64,000 nucleotides of DNA. It comes from Variovorax paradoxus. Its GTDB lineage: Bacteria; Pseudomonadota; Gammaproteobacteria; Burkholderiales; Burkholderiaceae_C. The translations under genes and the position numbers were made by a program. Under the pieces are notes generated by a model. It was not told where the DNA came from and made no database searches. It was given only the letters and a program-made list of their open reading frames with translations. Of the stretch, positions 46,450 through 54,879 are shown in pieces; the first letter of the stretch is position 1, and every line of letters begins with the position of its first letter. The DNA is taken from positions 124,001 through 188,000 of the forward strand of contig NZ_JAGGNW010000014.1 of NCBI RefSeq assembly GCF_018614875.1. The letters run 5' to 3'.

Positions 46450-46610
46450 CTGGATATTCCTTTCCGTTGGGCGCGCCGGCGAATGCGCGGCGGCGCTGTT
46501 CACTGGAATATCGGGGCGCGCCCGCTTTAAGGAAGATGCCTTCCGCGCAACAGTGAAGAGCGCATATGGAACGATGGGCATCGTTCTTGTCCTTCAGCGG
46601 CGCGGCGGCG

Positions 46611-47033
46611 TCACGGGTTCTGATGGGTCACTTCGGCGTTCGGGTCCATGTACATCAGCTCCCACAGGTGGCCGTCGATGTCCTGGAAGCCGTGGCCGTA
46701 CATGAAGCCGTAGTCCTGCGGCTCGCGCGGTACCGTGCCGCCCGCGGCCACCGCCTTGGCCACCATTTCGTCGACCTCGGTGCGGCTTTCGCACGAGAGG
46801 CACAGCAGCACTTCGGTGCTTTGGCTGGTGTCGGTGAGGCTCTTGCTCGTGAAGGTCTTGAAGAAGTCTTCCATCAGCAGCATGGCGTGGATGCTGCCTT
46901 CCTGGATGACCATGCAGGCGGCGTTGGCGTCGGTGAACTTCTCGTTGAAGGTATAGCCCAGCGCAGCAAAGAAAGCCTTGGACTTCTCCAGATTCTTGAC
47001 GGCGAGGTTCACGAAGATCTGCTTGTTGGACAT
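46611..47033 (-). CDS. VOC (glyoxalase/bleomycin-resistance) family protein
   Basis: 140 residues, one VOC domain: QIFVNLAVKNLEKSKAFFAAL, then FMYGHGFQDIDGHLWELMYM, with His/Glu metal-site candidates in HGFQDIDGHLWEL. It resembles the PhnB/DUF1428-like lactoylglutathione-lyase relatives encoded as single genes. ATG 47033 begins the domain; the frame extension to 47135 is unconserved. Two related 15-mers that look like an operator lie 52-98 bp upstream. No function beyond the fold is supported. Confidence 0.85.
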   Translation of the reverse strand: MSNKQIFVNLAVKNLEKSKAFFAALGYTFNEKFTDANAACMVIQEGSIHAMLLMEDFFKTFTSKSLTDTSQSTEVLLCLSCESRTEVDEMVAKAVAAGGTVPREPQDYGFMYGHGFQDIDGHLWELMYMDPNAEVTHQNP

Positions 47034-47084
47034 GGTGTCTTCCTGTTTCGATGAAGGGTGGAGCGAATGTTTGCCGGTGTGTTG

Positions 47085-47131
47085 TGTACACCGTCCACAA
47101 ACGATACCAAAGAAAATGGACGTCGTCCACA
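47085..47131. promoter_or_regulatory. Pair of related operator-like boxes upstream of the VOC gene
   Basis: TGTACACCGTCCACA (47085-47099) and TGGACGTCGTCCACA (47117-47131) match at 12 of 15 positions and are spaced 32 bp, three helical turns. The second contains the perfect 6-1-6 inverted repeat TGGACG-T-CGTCCA. This layout suits a TetR/MarR-type dimeric repressor; no such regulator is encoded in the window next to it. Confidence 0.5.
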
Positions 47132-47139
47132 TCATTTCT

Positions 47140-48510
47140 TCAAGCCGCGCTTTCTGTCAGCAGCGCGGCCAGGGCCAGGGTGCTGCGATCTTCGAAATAC
47201 GGACCGACGATCTGCACGCCCAGCGGCAATCCGTCGGGCGTGAAGCCTGCGGGGGCGACCGTGGCGGGCAGTCCACCCAGGCTCGCCAACCCGGCCCAGG
47301 CACCCAGCGCGTCATAGGGCGTCGGCTTTCCGTCGATAGTGAGCGTGCGCTTCTCCCAGCGTGGCTCGGTCAGATGCTCGAAGGCCGCGCAACCGACCGC
47401 CGGACACAGCACCGCGTCGAATTGCGTGAACAGCGCGCGCAGCTGCGCCCGGATGCGCGTGCGCGTGGCGAGCAGATCGAACCAGGTGCGCAGCGACAGT
47501 GGCGACTGGCCGCCGGGCTCGGCATGCGCGAGCACGGCCTGCACGATCTGCCCGTAGGTGTCGCCGATCTCGGCCAGATCGGGCAGCAGATCGGATGCAT
47601 GGACCACCGACGCGCCCGCCCTCGCCAGCCGCAGCCCGGCGCCCTCGACGGCAGCGCGCACGTCGGCCGCCACCACGGCCTGCGGATGCGCGGTGACCAC
47701 GAGCACGCGCCAATCCTTCGCGGCCGCATGGCGCGGCACGGGCAGCGCGAAGCACCCGTGCGCCACACGGGCCGCGTCGGGTCCGGCCAGCACATCGAGC
47801 GCGAGCGAGAGATCTTCCGCGCAATGGCCGATCGGCCCGATCACCGAGGGCAGCCCGGCGGGCGCCTCTTCGGTGCCCGGAAACGCGAAGCCGCGCGCCG
47901 TCAGCAGGCCATGGCTCGGCTTGTGCGCGTACACGCCGCAAAAGCTCGCCGGAACGCGCAGCGAGCCCGTCAGGTCGCTGCCCAGCTCCAGCGCCACCAT
48001 GCCGGTGGCCACCGCCACCGCGCCGCCGCCCGACGAACCGCCCGGCGTGCGCTTCGCGTCGAGCGGGTGCAGCGTGCGGCCGTACACCGGGTTGTCGCAT
48101 TGCCAGTCGGCCAGCGCGGGCGGCACGTTGGTCTTGCCGAGAATCACCGCGCCCGCCGCCTTGAGGCGTTGCACGGCCACGGCGTCCTGTTGCGGCACGT
48201 AGTCGCGAAACTGCGGCAGGCCCCAGCTGGTGGGCAGACCGGCAACGTTGAAGGCCTCCTTCACCGTCATCGGCACGCCGAGCAGCGGTCGGCGCTCGCC
48301 GCGCGCGAGGGCCGCATCGGCTTCGGCGGCCTGGCGGCGCGCGCGGTCGAAGTCGCGCACCACCACCGCGTTGAGCCTGCCATCGAGCGCTTCGATGCGG
48401 GCGATGGCGGCTTCGCACAATTCCACCGCGCCTACTTGTTTGGCGGCCAGTGCCTCGGCCGACCGTGCGGCTCCGGCGGCCAGGAGCGTGGTGGGATCGA
48501 GGGTGGTCAT
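47140..48510 (-). CDS. Amidase-signature family hydrolase
   Basis: 456 residues. The Ser-cis-Ser-Lys triad is visible: Lys in LGVPMTVKEAFNVAG, cis-Ser in RTPGGSSGGGAVAVA, nucleophile Ser in GSDLTGSLRVPASFCG. Length and spacing are typical of GatA-like/indoleacetamide or 6-aminohexanoate amidases. The specific amide is unknown. It lies between the VOC gene (same strand) and the divergent CYTH-CHAD gene, with only 38 bp between starts, so their promoters overlap. Confidence 0.9.
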   Translation of the reverse strand: MTTLDPTTLLAAGAARSAEALAAKQVGAVELCEAAIARIEALDGRLNAVVVRDFDRARRQAAEADAALARGERRPLLGVPMTVKEAFNVAGLPTSWGLPQFRDYVPQQDAVAVQRLKAAGAVILGKTNVPPALADWQCDNPVYGRTLHPLDAKRTPGGSSGGGAVAVATGMVALELGSDLTGSLRVPASFCGVYAHKPSHGLLTARGFAFPGTEEAPAGLPSVIGPIGHCAEDLSLALDVLAGPDAARVAHGCFALPVPRHAAAKDWRVLVVTAHPQAVVAADVRAAVEGAGLRLARAGASVVHASDLLPDLAEIGDTYGQIVQAVLAHAEPGGQSPLSLRTWFDLLATRTRIRAQLRALFTQFDAVLCPAVGCAAFEHLTEPRWEKRTLTIDGKPTPYDALGAWAGLASLGGLPATVAPAGFTPDGLPLGVQIVGPYFEDRSTLALAALLTESAA

Positions 48511-48548
48511 GGTGTGTGCCTTCCTGCTGCCGAGAAAGACAGCGCATC

Positions 48549-50156
48549 ATGGCCGTCATGGAAATCGAGTTCAAGTTTCATGTTCCCGCCGAGCGCCTGA
48601 AAGCCGTCGAGGCCGCCCTGCGGCGCGGCACCGTGCTGCGCACCCGCCTGCAGGCGCGCTATTTCGACACCGCCGACCAGGCGCTGGCCGCCCAGGGCAT
48701 CGTGCTGCGCCTGCGCAAGGAAGGGCGGCGCTGGGTGCAGACCGTCAAGGCCACCGGCGACAACGCGCTGCATCGGCTCGAACACAACGTCGACCTTGGC
48801 GCCGCGGCGGCGGGCGGCGCAGCGCCGGCCATCGATCCGCAGCGCCACCAGGGCACGCCCGTGGGCGAGCGGCTTGCCAAGGTGCTGGCCGCGAGCGGCG
48901 CGCCGCTGGTCGAGCGCCAGTCCACCGACATCGTTCGGCTCACGCGCGACGTGCGCACCGCCGGAGCCGGCGCGGCCGTGGTGGAACTGGCGCTCGACAT
49001 CGGCAGGGTCGTCGCCCATGCGGGCACGCCCGACGAGCGCGAATCGCCGGTGTGCGAGCTGGAACTCGAACTCAAGCGCGGCGACGTGCGGGGCCTGGTG
49101 TCGCTCGCGCAGCGCTGGTCGCAGCGGCACGGCCTGTGGTTCAGCACCGTGTCCAAGGCCGAGCGTGGCGCGCGCCTGCTGGCGAAGCTCGACGTGGTTC
49201 CGGCCGTGAAGGCCGAGACGCCACGCTTTGCCGAGGAGAAAGAAAAGCGCGACGGCCGCGCCATCCAGCAGGCCGTGGTCGCATCCTGCCTGGCGCAGAT
49301 GCTGCCCAACGCGAGCGAGATCGCCGCGGGCAGCACCGATGAAGAACAGATCCACCAACTGCGCATCGGCATCCGCCGCCTGCGCACCGCGCTGCGCGAG
49401 CTGGCGGGGCTCGACCCGCGCACCGATCTTTTCAAGGGCGCCGAATGGGAGCCGCCGCTGGTCGAGGCCTTCCGCGCGCTCGGAGCCCTGCGCGACCGCG
49501 AGCAGATCGTGAAGCTGGCGCAGCCGCAGTTGCGCGATGCGGGTGCGCCGGAGGTCGATCCGCTGGCCGGCGACGAAGCGGCGGCCCCTGTGCCGTCGCC
49601 CGGCGACCTCGTGTGCGCGCCGGCGTTCCAGTCGGTGCTGGTTGCGTTGATCGGCTTCACCGCGGCGACGGCTGCGCAAGCCGTGCCACAAGGCGATGGG
49701 CAACCCCCGTCGGCGCCGGCGCCGCTCGATGCCGGCGAGGCGCGCCGCCATCTGCGCAAGCGCCTGCAGCGCCTGCATGAACAGGCCGTGCGCGACGGCC
49801 GGCATTTCGAATCGCTGGCCATCGAAGACCAGCACCGCACGCGCAAGCGGCTCAAGCGCCTGCGCTACCTTGCCGAATTCGCGGCGCCGTTGTTCGGCGA
49901 TGCGGACGATGAAGAAAAACCGGCTGCCGAGCGCTACATGAAGCGGCTGCGCCCCGCGCAGGACGCGCTGGGCCGTTTCAACGACGAAGCCGTGGCGCTC
50001 GCGCTCTACCGCGAAGCCGCGGGGCGCGACGCCCGCGCATGGTTCGCCGTCGGCTGGTTCGGCGCGCGCCATGCGGCGGGCGCGAAGGCGTGCCGCAAGG
50101 CGCTGGGCAAGATCGGGAAGGCGCCGCGGTTCTGGAAGAAGAATAAACAGAACTAG
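48549..50156 (+). CDS. CYTH and CHAD domain protein
   Basis: 535 residues. CYTH domain (about 1-205) with the ExExK motif MEIEFKF and basic patches (RLRKEGRRWVQTVKA), typical of triphosphate tunnel enzymes. CHAD domain (about 240-520) with conserved-histidine helices HQLRIGIRRLRTALRE and QHRTRKRLKRLRYLAEF. CHAD modules bind inorganic polyphosphate; CYTH can hydrolyse triphosphate. The protein probably acts on or with polyP granules. ATG 48549 chosen; ATG 48558 is an equal alternative. The CHAD domain is interrupted by an Ala/Pro-rich segment around residue 390. Confidence 0.9.
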   Translation: MAVMEIEFKFHVPAERLKAVEAALRRGTVLRTRLQARYFDTADQALAAQGIVLRLRKEGRRWVQTVKATGDNALHRLEHNVDLGAAAAGGAAPAIDPQRHQGTPVGERLAKVLAASGAPLVERQSTDIVRLTRDVRTAGAGAAVVELALDIGRVVAHAGTPDERESPVCELELELKRGDVRGLVSLAQRWSQRHGLWFSTVSKAERGARLLAKLDVVPAVKAETPRFAEEKEKRDGRAIQQAVVASCLAQMLPNASEIAAGSTDEEQIHQLRIGIRRLRTALRELAGLDPRTDLFKGAEWEPPLVEAFRALGALRDREQIVKLAQPQLRDAGAPEVDPLAGDEAAAPVPSPGDLVCAPAFQSVLVALIGFTAATAAQAVPQGDGQPPSAPAPLDAGEARRHLRKRLQRLHEQAVRDGRHFESLAIEDQHRTRKRLKRLRYLAEFAAPLFGDADDEEKPAAERYMKRLRPAQDALGRFNDEAVALALYREAAGRDARAWFAVGWFGARHAAGAKACRKALGKIGKAPRFWKKNKQN

Positions 50157-50174
50157 GCTACGGAACCCGGACGG

Positions 50175-50651
50175 TCAGTGATGGTGCCCGTGCGCCCCAT
50201 GCACATGCCGATGCTCGATTTCCACCGGCAGCGCAGCGCGCACATCCATCACCTGGAGGCTGAACTTCAGCGCCTTGCCCGCCCACGGATGGTTGCCGTC
50301 GAGCAGCACGACCGGGCCCTTGATCTTCATCACGGTGAAGAGGTGCTCGCGCCCATCGTCGAGCCGCCCCTCCAGTTGCCCGCCCACCTTCACGCCCGGC
50401 GGAAAGTCGGCCTTGGGAATGCTGCGCACCAGCGATTCGTCGCGCAGGCCGAAGGCATCTTCGGGCGCCAGGTTCAGCGTGGTCTGGAAGCCCTTTTCCT
50501 TGCCATCGAGCGCTTCCTCGATCTTGGGCAGCGTGTTCTCGTAGCCGCCATGCAGGTAGGCCATGGGTTCGGGGCTGGCTTCGATGAGCTTGCCTTGGGC
50601 GTCGGCGACCTTGTACTTGAGCGTGACGACGGTGTCTTTTTCGATTTTCAT
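50175..50651 (-). CDS. FKBP-type peptidyl-prolyl isomerase, SlyD-like
   Basis: 158 residues. FKBP domain interrupted by an IF (insert-in-flap) domain: VVTLKYKVADAQGKLIEASP, MAYLHGGYENTLPKIEEAL, EDAFGLRDESLV, and the return strand KGPVVLLDGNHPWAGKALKF. The His-rich C-terminus (HRHVHGAHGHHH) could bind Ni2+, as in SlyD, which delivers nickel to hydrogenase. It is the sole gene on this strand here, divergent from the ABC transporter operon; the two promoters share a 137 bp region that includes an operator palindrome. Confidence 0.9.
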   Translation of the reverse strand: MKIEKDTVVTLKYKVADAQGKLIEASPEPMAYLHGGYENTLPKIEEALDGKEKGFQTTLNLAPEDAFGLRDESLVRSIPKADFPPGVKVGGQLEGRLDDGREHLFTVMKIKGPVVLLDGNHPWAGKALKFSLQVMDVRAALPVEIEHRHVHGAHGHHH

Positions 50652-50752
50652 GGGGGGCGATTCTCCCGCAGGGGCGAACCGGCCGTGGCGCAGCCGGCCA
50701 GCGTCCCCGCAAGACGCGTGGCATGGACCTTGCGTGGATAGTACAACTCCCG

Positions 50753-50772
50753 ATTGTCGATTGTTCGACAAT
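50753..50772. promoter_or_regulatory. Operator palindrome upstream of the amino acid ABC operon
   Basis: ATTGTCGATTGTTCGACAAT is a perfect inverted repeat with 8 bp arms and a 4 bp spacer, ending 16 bp before the first ABC gene. The TTGTCGA/TCGACAA arms resemble sites of FCD-type GntR regulators, one of which is the last gene of this operon (54880). The location allows repression of the operon and control of the divergent SlyD-like gene. Confidence 0.7.
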
Positions 50773-50788
50773 TACTAAGATCACCTCC

Positions 50789-51571
50789 ATGACAGCCGCT
50801 CCGCCCGTTCTTCGCATCCAGGCCCTGCACAAGCGCTACGGCAGCCACCACGTGCTGCGCGGCATCGACCTCGACGTGCTGCCCGGCGACCGCATTGCCA
50901 TCATCGGTTCGAGCGGCTCGGGCAAGAGCACGCTGTTGCGCTGCCTCAACTTCATGGAAATGCCTTCGGCGGGGCAGGTGGTCCTCAAGGGGCGCGCCGT
51001 GGGCCGGCCCGTGGCGGGGTCCGACGCCCTGCGCTATGGCGAAAGCGAACTCAGCGAGGTGCGCAAGCAGGTCGGCATGGTGTTCCAGCAGTTCAACCTG
51101 TTCCCGCACATGACGGTGCTGCAGAACGTCATGGAGGGTCTGGTGACTGTCAAGCGCGTGCCCGCGGCGCAGGCCCGCGAGCGCGCGATGGCCGAGATCG
51201 ACAAGGTGGGCCTGGCGGAAAAGACATCCGCCTACCCGGGCCACCTGTCCGGCGGCCAGCAGCAGCGCGTCGCCATCGCCCGTGCGCTGGCGATGGAACC
51301 CGAAGTGCTGCTGTTCGACGAGCCGACCTCCTCGCTCGACCCCGAGCTGGTGGGCGAGGTGCTAGGCACCATCCGCGCACTGGCCGACGAGGGCCGGACC
51401 ATGCTGCTCGTGACGCACGAACTCGGCTTTGCCTACCACTTCGCCAACAAGGTGGTGTTCCTCGCCGACGGACTGCTGCACGAAAGCGGCACGCCCGACG
51501 AGGTGCTCAAGCACCCGAAGCAGGAGCGCACGCAGCGCTTCATCGAGCGCTTCACCGCCTTCCACTTCTGA
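50789..51571 (+). CDS. Polar amino acid ABC transporter, ATP-binding protein
   Basis: 260 residues. Walker [11 protein letters not shown]-loop [16 protein letters not shown], signature [10 protein letters not shown], Walker [13 protein letters not shown], switch His in VTHELGF. This is the GlnQ/HisP type for amino acid uptake. ATG 50789 is taken because it follows the operator; an earlier ATG (50723) would place the operator inside the gene. It is the first gene of transporter-aminotransferase-binding protein-two permeases-GntR. Confidence 0.95.
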   Translation: MTAAPPVLRIQALHKRYGSHHVLRGIDLDVLPGDRIAIIGSSGSGKSTLLRCLNFMEMPSAGQVVLKGRAVGRPVAGSDALRYGESELSEVRKQVGMVFQQFNLFPHMTVLQNVMEGLVTVKRVPAAQARERAMAEIDKVGLAEKTSAYPGHLSGGQQQRVAIARALAMEPEVLLFDEPTSSLDPELVGEVLGTIRALADEGRTMLLVTHELGFAYHFANKVVFLADGLLHESGTPDEVLKHPKQERTQRFIERFTAFHF

Positions 51572-51603
51572 CTTCCAAGAGATTCACCGCAGGACTCCCA
51601 TTC

Positions 51604-52557
51604 ATGCACGCCGACAGCGCCCCCTCGAAGACCAGTTCCCAGGCCTATGCCCCCGATGCACGCAACGACGCGGTGTTCGTCTACGTGAACGGGCAGTTCG
51701 TGCCGCGCCACCAGGCGGTGGTGTCGGTGTTCGACGCCGGCTACGTGTGCGGCGACGGCGTGTGGGAAGGCGTGCGCCTGGTCGACGGGCGCATCGTGTC
51801 CTTCGATGCGCACATCGACCGCATGTACGAGGGCGCGAAGTCGATCTCGCTGGACATCGGCATGACCAAGGCGCAGACGAAGCAGGTCGTCGTCGACACC
51901 TTCCTGCGCAACGGCATGCGCGACGGCGCGCATGCGCGACTCATGGTCACGCGCGGCGTCAAGAAGACGCCCAACCAGGACCCGCGCTTCATCATCGGCG
52001 GCGCCACCGTGGTCTGCGTGGCCGAGCACAAGGTGGTCACGCCGGAAGCCAAGCGCAACGGCCTGAAGCTCTTCACCTCGACCTTGCGCTGCAGCGGGCC
52101 GGACGTGTTCGACCTGCGGCTCAACTCGCACAGCCGCCTCAACCTGATCCAGGCATTGATCCAGGCCATCCAGGCCGGCGCGGACGAGGCGCTGATGCTC
52201 GATACGAACGGCTTCGTGTCGAGCTGCAACTCCACCAACTTCTTCGTGGTGCGCCATGGCGCGCTGTGGACCTCGTCGGGGCGCTACTGCTTCAACGGCA
52301 TCACGCGCGCCACCGTGGTGCGGCTCGCACGCGAGGCGGGCATCCCGGTGCACGAAGGCGACTTCACCCTGGCCGAGGTCTACGCGGCCGACGAGGCCTT
52401 CGTCACCGGCACGCTGGCCGGCCTCACGCCGGTGTCGTCGGTCGACGGCCGTGCGCTGGTGCCGCTCGGCCCGCTCACGCAGCGGCTCGACGCGCTCTAC
52501 CGCGCCTACATCGCCAGCGCGAACGAGGCCCACGGCGCGCTGCCCGCGGCCACCTGA
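51604..52557 (+). CDS. Class IV PLP aminotransferase-like protein lacking the expected lysine
   Basis: 317 residues, fold-type IV (branched-chain/D-amino acid aminotransferase) by overall pattern: VSVFDAGYVCGDGVWEGVRL at the start, a core with LNLIQALIQAIQAGADEA, then NSTNFFVV and FVTGTLAGLTPV near the end. In relatives I remember, the segment before this core reads LN-x-HSKLN with the PLP lysine; here it is LNSHSRLN with Arg178. No other lysine is obviously positioned. It may be inactive or atypical, or the alignment may be off. Lying inside an amino acid ABC operon, it probably handles the imported compound. Confidence 0.8.
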   Translation: MHADSAPSKTSSQAYAPDARNDAVFVYVNGQFVPRHQAVVSVFDAGYVCGDGVWEGVRLVDGRIVSFDAHIDRMYEGAKSISLDIGMTKAQTKQVVVDTFLRNGMRDGAHARLMVTRGVKKTPNQDPRFIIGGATVVCVAEHKVVTPEAKRNGLKLFTSTLRCSGPDVFDLRLNSHSRLNLIQALIQAIQAGADEALMLDTNGFVSSCNSTNFFVVRHGALWTSSGRYCFNGITRATVVRLAREAGIPVHEGDFTLAEVYAADEAFVTGTLAGLTPVSSVDGRALVPLGPLTQRLDALYRAYIASANEAHGALPAAT

Positions 52558-52605
52558 ACCCGCGCCGCTCCCTTCCTTCAACCCCAGTCCACGGAAACCC
52601 ATCCC

Positions 52606-53457
52606 ATGAACGCCAGAACTCCCTTCCAGCGCCTGCGCCGTGCCCTTGCCCTTGCGCTCGCCGCCTCCCTGTCGCTCGGCAGCCTCGCCGCCGGGGCGCA
52701 GACCAACACGCTGCAGAAGATCAAGCAGAGCGGCGAGCTGCGCATCGGCGTCGCGCCCGGCGACCCGTGGTACTTCCGCGATCCCGCCTCCGGCACTTGG
52801 ACCGGGCTCGGCGTCCTGCTCGGCGAGCAGGTCGCCAAGGAGATGGGCGTGAAGATGACGCCGGTCGAAACCACCTGGGGCAACAGCGTGGCGGCGCTGC
52901 AGGCGGGGCAGATCGATGCCATGTTCGTGCTCGACGCCACCGAAGAGCGCAAGAAGGCCATCGACTTCCCGGCCAGCCCGCTGCTCTGGTATGCGCAGGG
53001 GGTGCTCGCCAAGGACGGCCTCGTGGCGAAGAACTGGGCCGACCTCGACAAGCCCGAAGTGCGCATCGGCGTGGCGCTGGGCACGGCCACCGACCGCGAC
53101 CTGACCACGCGCCTGCCGAAGGCGAAGATCGAGCGCTTCACCAACACCGACGAGACCGTGGCGGCCTTCATGTCGGGCCGGGTCGACGCGATCGGCTTCT
53201 ACCATCCGGCGCTGGTCATCGCGTACTCGAAGATCCGCAAGGGCAAGGTGCAGGTGCCGCAGCCGGTCGTCGCGCTGCCGACCAGCGTGGGCATCCGCCG
53301 CGAGGCCGACGCGGGCTTTCGCAACCAGCTCGACGGCCTCATCGCCAAGCTCTATGCCTCGGGCCAGACGCAGGCGCTGTACGGCCAATACCTCAAGACC
53401 AAGGGCATCGACCCGGCCACCGTGCCCGGCGTGATGAAAGAGACGCTCGGCCAGTAG
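52606..53457 (+). CDS. Amino acid ABC transporter substrate-binding protein
   Basis: 283 residues, SBP_bac_3 fold. Signal peptide (ALALAASLSLGSLAAGAQ, cleavage near residue 32) then LQKIKQSGELRIGVAPGDPWYF, GQIDAMFVLDATEERKKAIDF and ASGQTQALYGQYLKTKGI. It binds the ligand in the periplasm and delivers it to the two permeases encoded next. No Cys lipobox: a soluble periplasmic protein. The ligand is unknown; the neighbouring aminotransferase-like protein hints at an amino acid or close analogue. Confidence 0.9.
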   Translation: MNARTPFQRLRRALALALAASLSLGSLAAGAQTNTLQKIKQSGELRIGVAPGDPWYFRDPASGTWTGLGVLLGEQVAKEMGVKMTPVETTWGNSVAALQAGQIDAMFVLDATEERKKAIDFPASPLLWYAQGVLAKDGLVAKNWADLDKPEVRIGVALGTATDRDLTTRLPKAKIERFTNTDETVAAFMSGRVDAIGFYHPALVIAYSKIRKGKVQVPQPVVALPTSVGIRREADAGFRNQLDGLIAKLYASGQTQALYGQYLKTKGIDPATVPGVMKETLGQ

Positions 53458-53489
53458 GCCGGGCGGATCGGCCTGGCCGGCGAACGCAC

Positions 53490-54170
53490 ATGAACTACGA
53501 ATGGGACTTCAGCGGCGTCTGGGCGCACCGCGACATGCTGCTCGCGGGCTTCGTCGGCACGATGAAGATCGCGGCTGTCGCCATCGCGCTCGGCGTGGTG
53601 TTCGGCGCCATGCTCGCGGCCCTTCGGCTGTCGGGCCGGGCGTGGCTCGCCCGGCCCGCGCTGTGGATCATCGAGTTCTATCGCAACACGCCGCCGCTGG
53701 TGCACTTCTTCTGGGCCTTCTACGCGTTGCCGGTGCTCATCGGCGTGAGCCTGGACCCGTACGCGGCGGCGGTCATCGCGCTGTCGACGCAGTCCGGCGC
53801 GTTCTTCGCCGAGGTGTTCCGCGGCGGCCTGGTTTCGATCGAACGCGGGCAGTGGGAAGCGGCGCGCGCCATCGGCATGCGCTCGCACCAGGCCCTGCGC
53901 CGCGTGGTGCTGCCGCAGGCGCTCGCGCGCATGCTGCCGCCGTTCATCGAGCGTTCGTTCGAACTCGTCAAGACCACCGCGCTGGCCTCCACGCTGGCTT
54001 ACTCCGACCTGCTCTACCAGGCCATGCAGCTCAACTCGATCACCTTCCGGCCGCTGGAGGTGTACACGGTCGTCGCGGCCATCTTCTTCCTGGCGTTGTT
54101 CTCGCTGAGCCTGCTTGCGCGCATGGCCGAGCATCGCCTGGCCGTTTCCACCCGCGCTGCAGGACCTTGA
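53490..54170 (+). CDS. Polar amino acid ABC transporter permease 1
   Basis: 226 residues, five membrane helices. The HisM/GlnP-type inner-membrane signature is present: EFYRNTPPLVHFFWAFYALP and the EAA loop QWEAARAIGMRSHQALRRVV. It pairs with the next permease to form the channel and couples to the ATPase encoded at 50789. The two permease genes are separated by two bases. Confidence 0.95.
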   Translation: MNYEWDFSGVWAHRDMLLAGFVGTMKIAAVAIALGVVFGAMLAALRLSGRAWLARPALWIIEFYRNTPPLVHFFWAFYALPVLIGVSLDPYAAAVIALSTQSGAFFAEVFRGGLVSIERGQWEAARAIGMRSHQALRRVVLPQALARMLPPFIERSFELVKTTALASTLAYSDLLYQAMQLNSITFRPLEVYTVVAAIFFLALFSLSLLARMAEHRLAVSTRAAGP

Positions 54171-54172
54171 CG

Positions 54173-54841
54173 ATGGACTTCACCTGGGACTTCTCGGCCG
54201 TGCTGCGGCACTGGCCCGTGCTGCTCAAGGGCGTGGGCGTCACGGCCGGCCTGTGGGCCGTCGCCTTTCCCTCGGCCATGGCGATCGGCCTGTTGATCGC
54301 GCTCGGCGCGCGGTCGAAGAGCCGCCTCGTGGGTGTCGCGACGCGCGGCTACATGGAGCTGTTCCGCAACATCCCCATCCTGATCCAGCTGGTGTGGTTC
54401 TTCTACGCGTTCCCGATCCTCACGGGCTGGCAGCTCACGCCCTACGTGGCGGCGCTGCTGGCGCTCGCGCTCAACGGGTCGGCCTACTGCTCGGAGATCT
54501 TCCGCGGCGGCATCGCGTCGCTGCCGGCGGGCCAGTGGGAAGGCGCGCGCGCCCTCGGCATGCGGCGCATGCAGGTGCTGCGCCGCGTGGTGCTCCCCCA
54601 GGTGCTCAAGCGCATGCTGCCGGCCTTCACCAACCGCGGCATTGAGCTGGCGAAGAACACCTCCATTGCTTCCGTCATCGCGGTGCACGAGCTCATGTAC
54701 CAGGGCCGCGCGCTGAGCGCCGCCTACTACCGGCCGCTGGAAATCCTGACGGCCGTGGCCGTGGTGTACTTCGTGCTCATCTACCCTGGCGCCTACGCGG
54801 CAAGCCGCCTCGAAAAACGCCTTGCCTTGCGCAGTCATTGA
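54173..54841 (+). CDS. Polar amino acid ABC transporter permease 2
   Basis: 222 residues, five membrane helices. ELFRNIPILIQLVWFFYAFP and the EAA motif QWEGARALGMRRMQVLRRVV identify the HisQ/GlnP class. Together with permease 1 it makes a heterodimer. Its TGA overlaps an in-frame TTG for the GntR gene, so the regulator is read immediately after the transporter. Confidence 0.95.
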   Translation: MDFTWDFSAVLRHWPVLLKGVGVTAGLWAVAFPSAMAIGLLIALGARSKSRLVGVATRGYMELFRNIPILIQLVWFFYAFPILTGWQLTPYVAALLALALNGSAYCSEIFRGGIASLPAGQWEGARALGMRRMQVLRRVVLPQVLKRMLPAFTNRGIELAKNTSIASVIAVHELMYQGRALSAAYYRPLEILTAVAVVYFVLIYPGAYAASRLEKRLALRSH

Positions 54842-54879
54842 CGCCCACCGCCCACGCCTCCGACATCCGACCCGCCGCG

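Noticed and set aside
46569-46586. Hairpin GAACGATG/CATCGTTC between VOC and pirin genes
   Set aside because: The loop is only two bases if fully paired and no T-run follows; not convincing as a terminator or operator.
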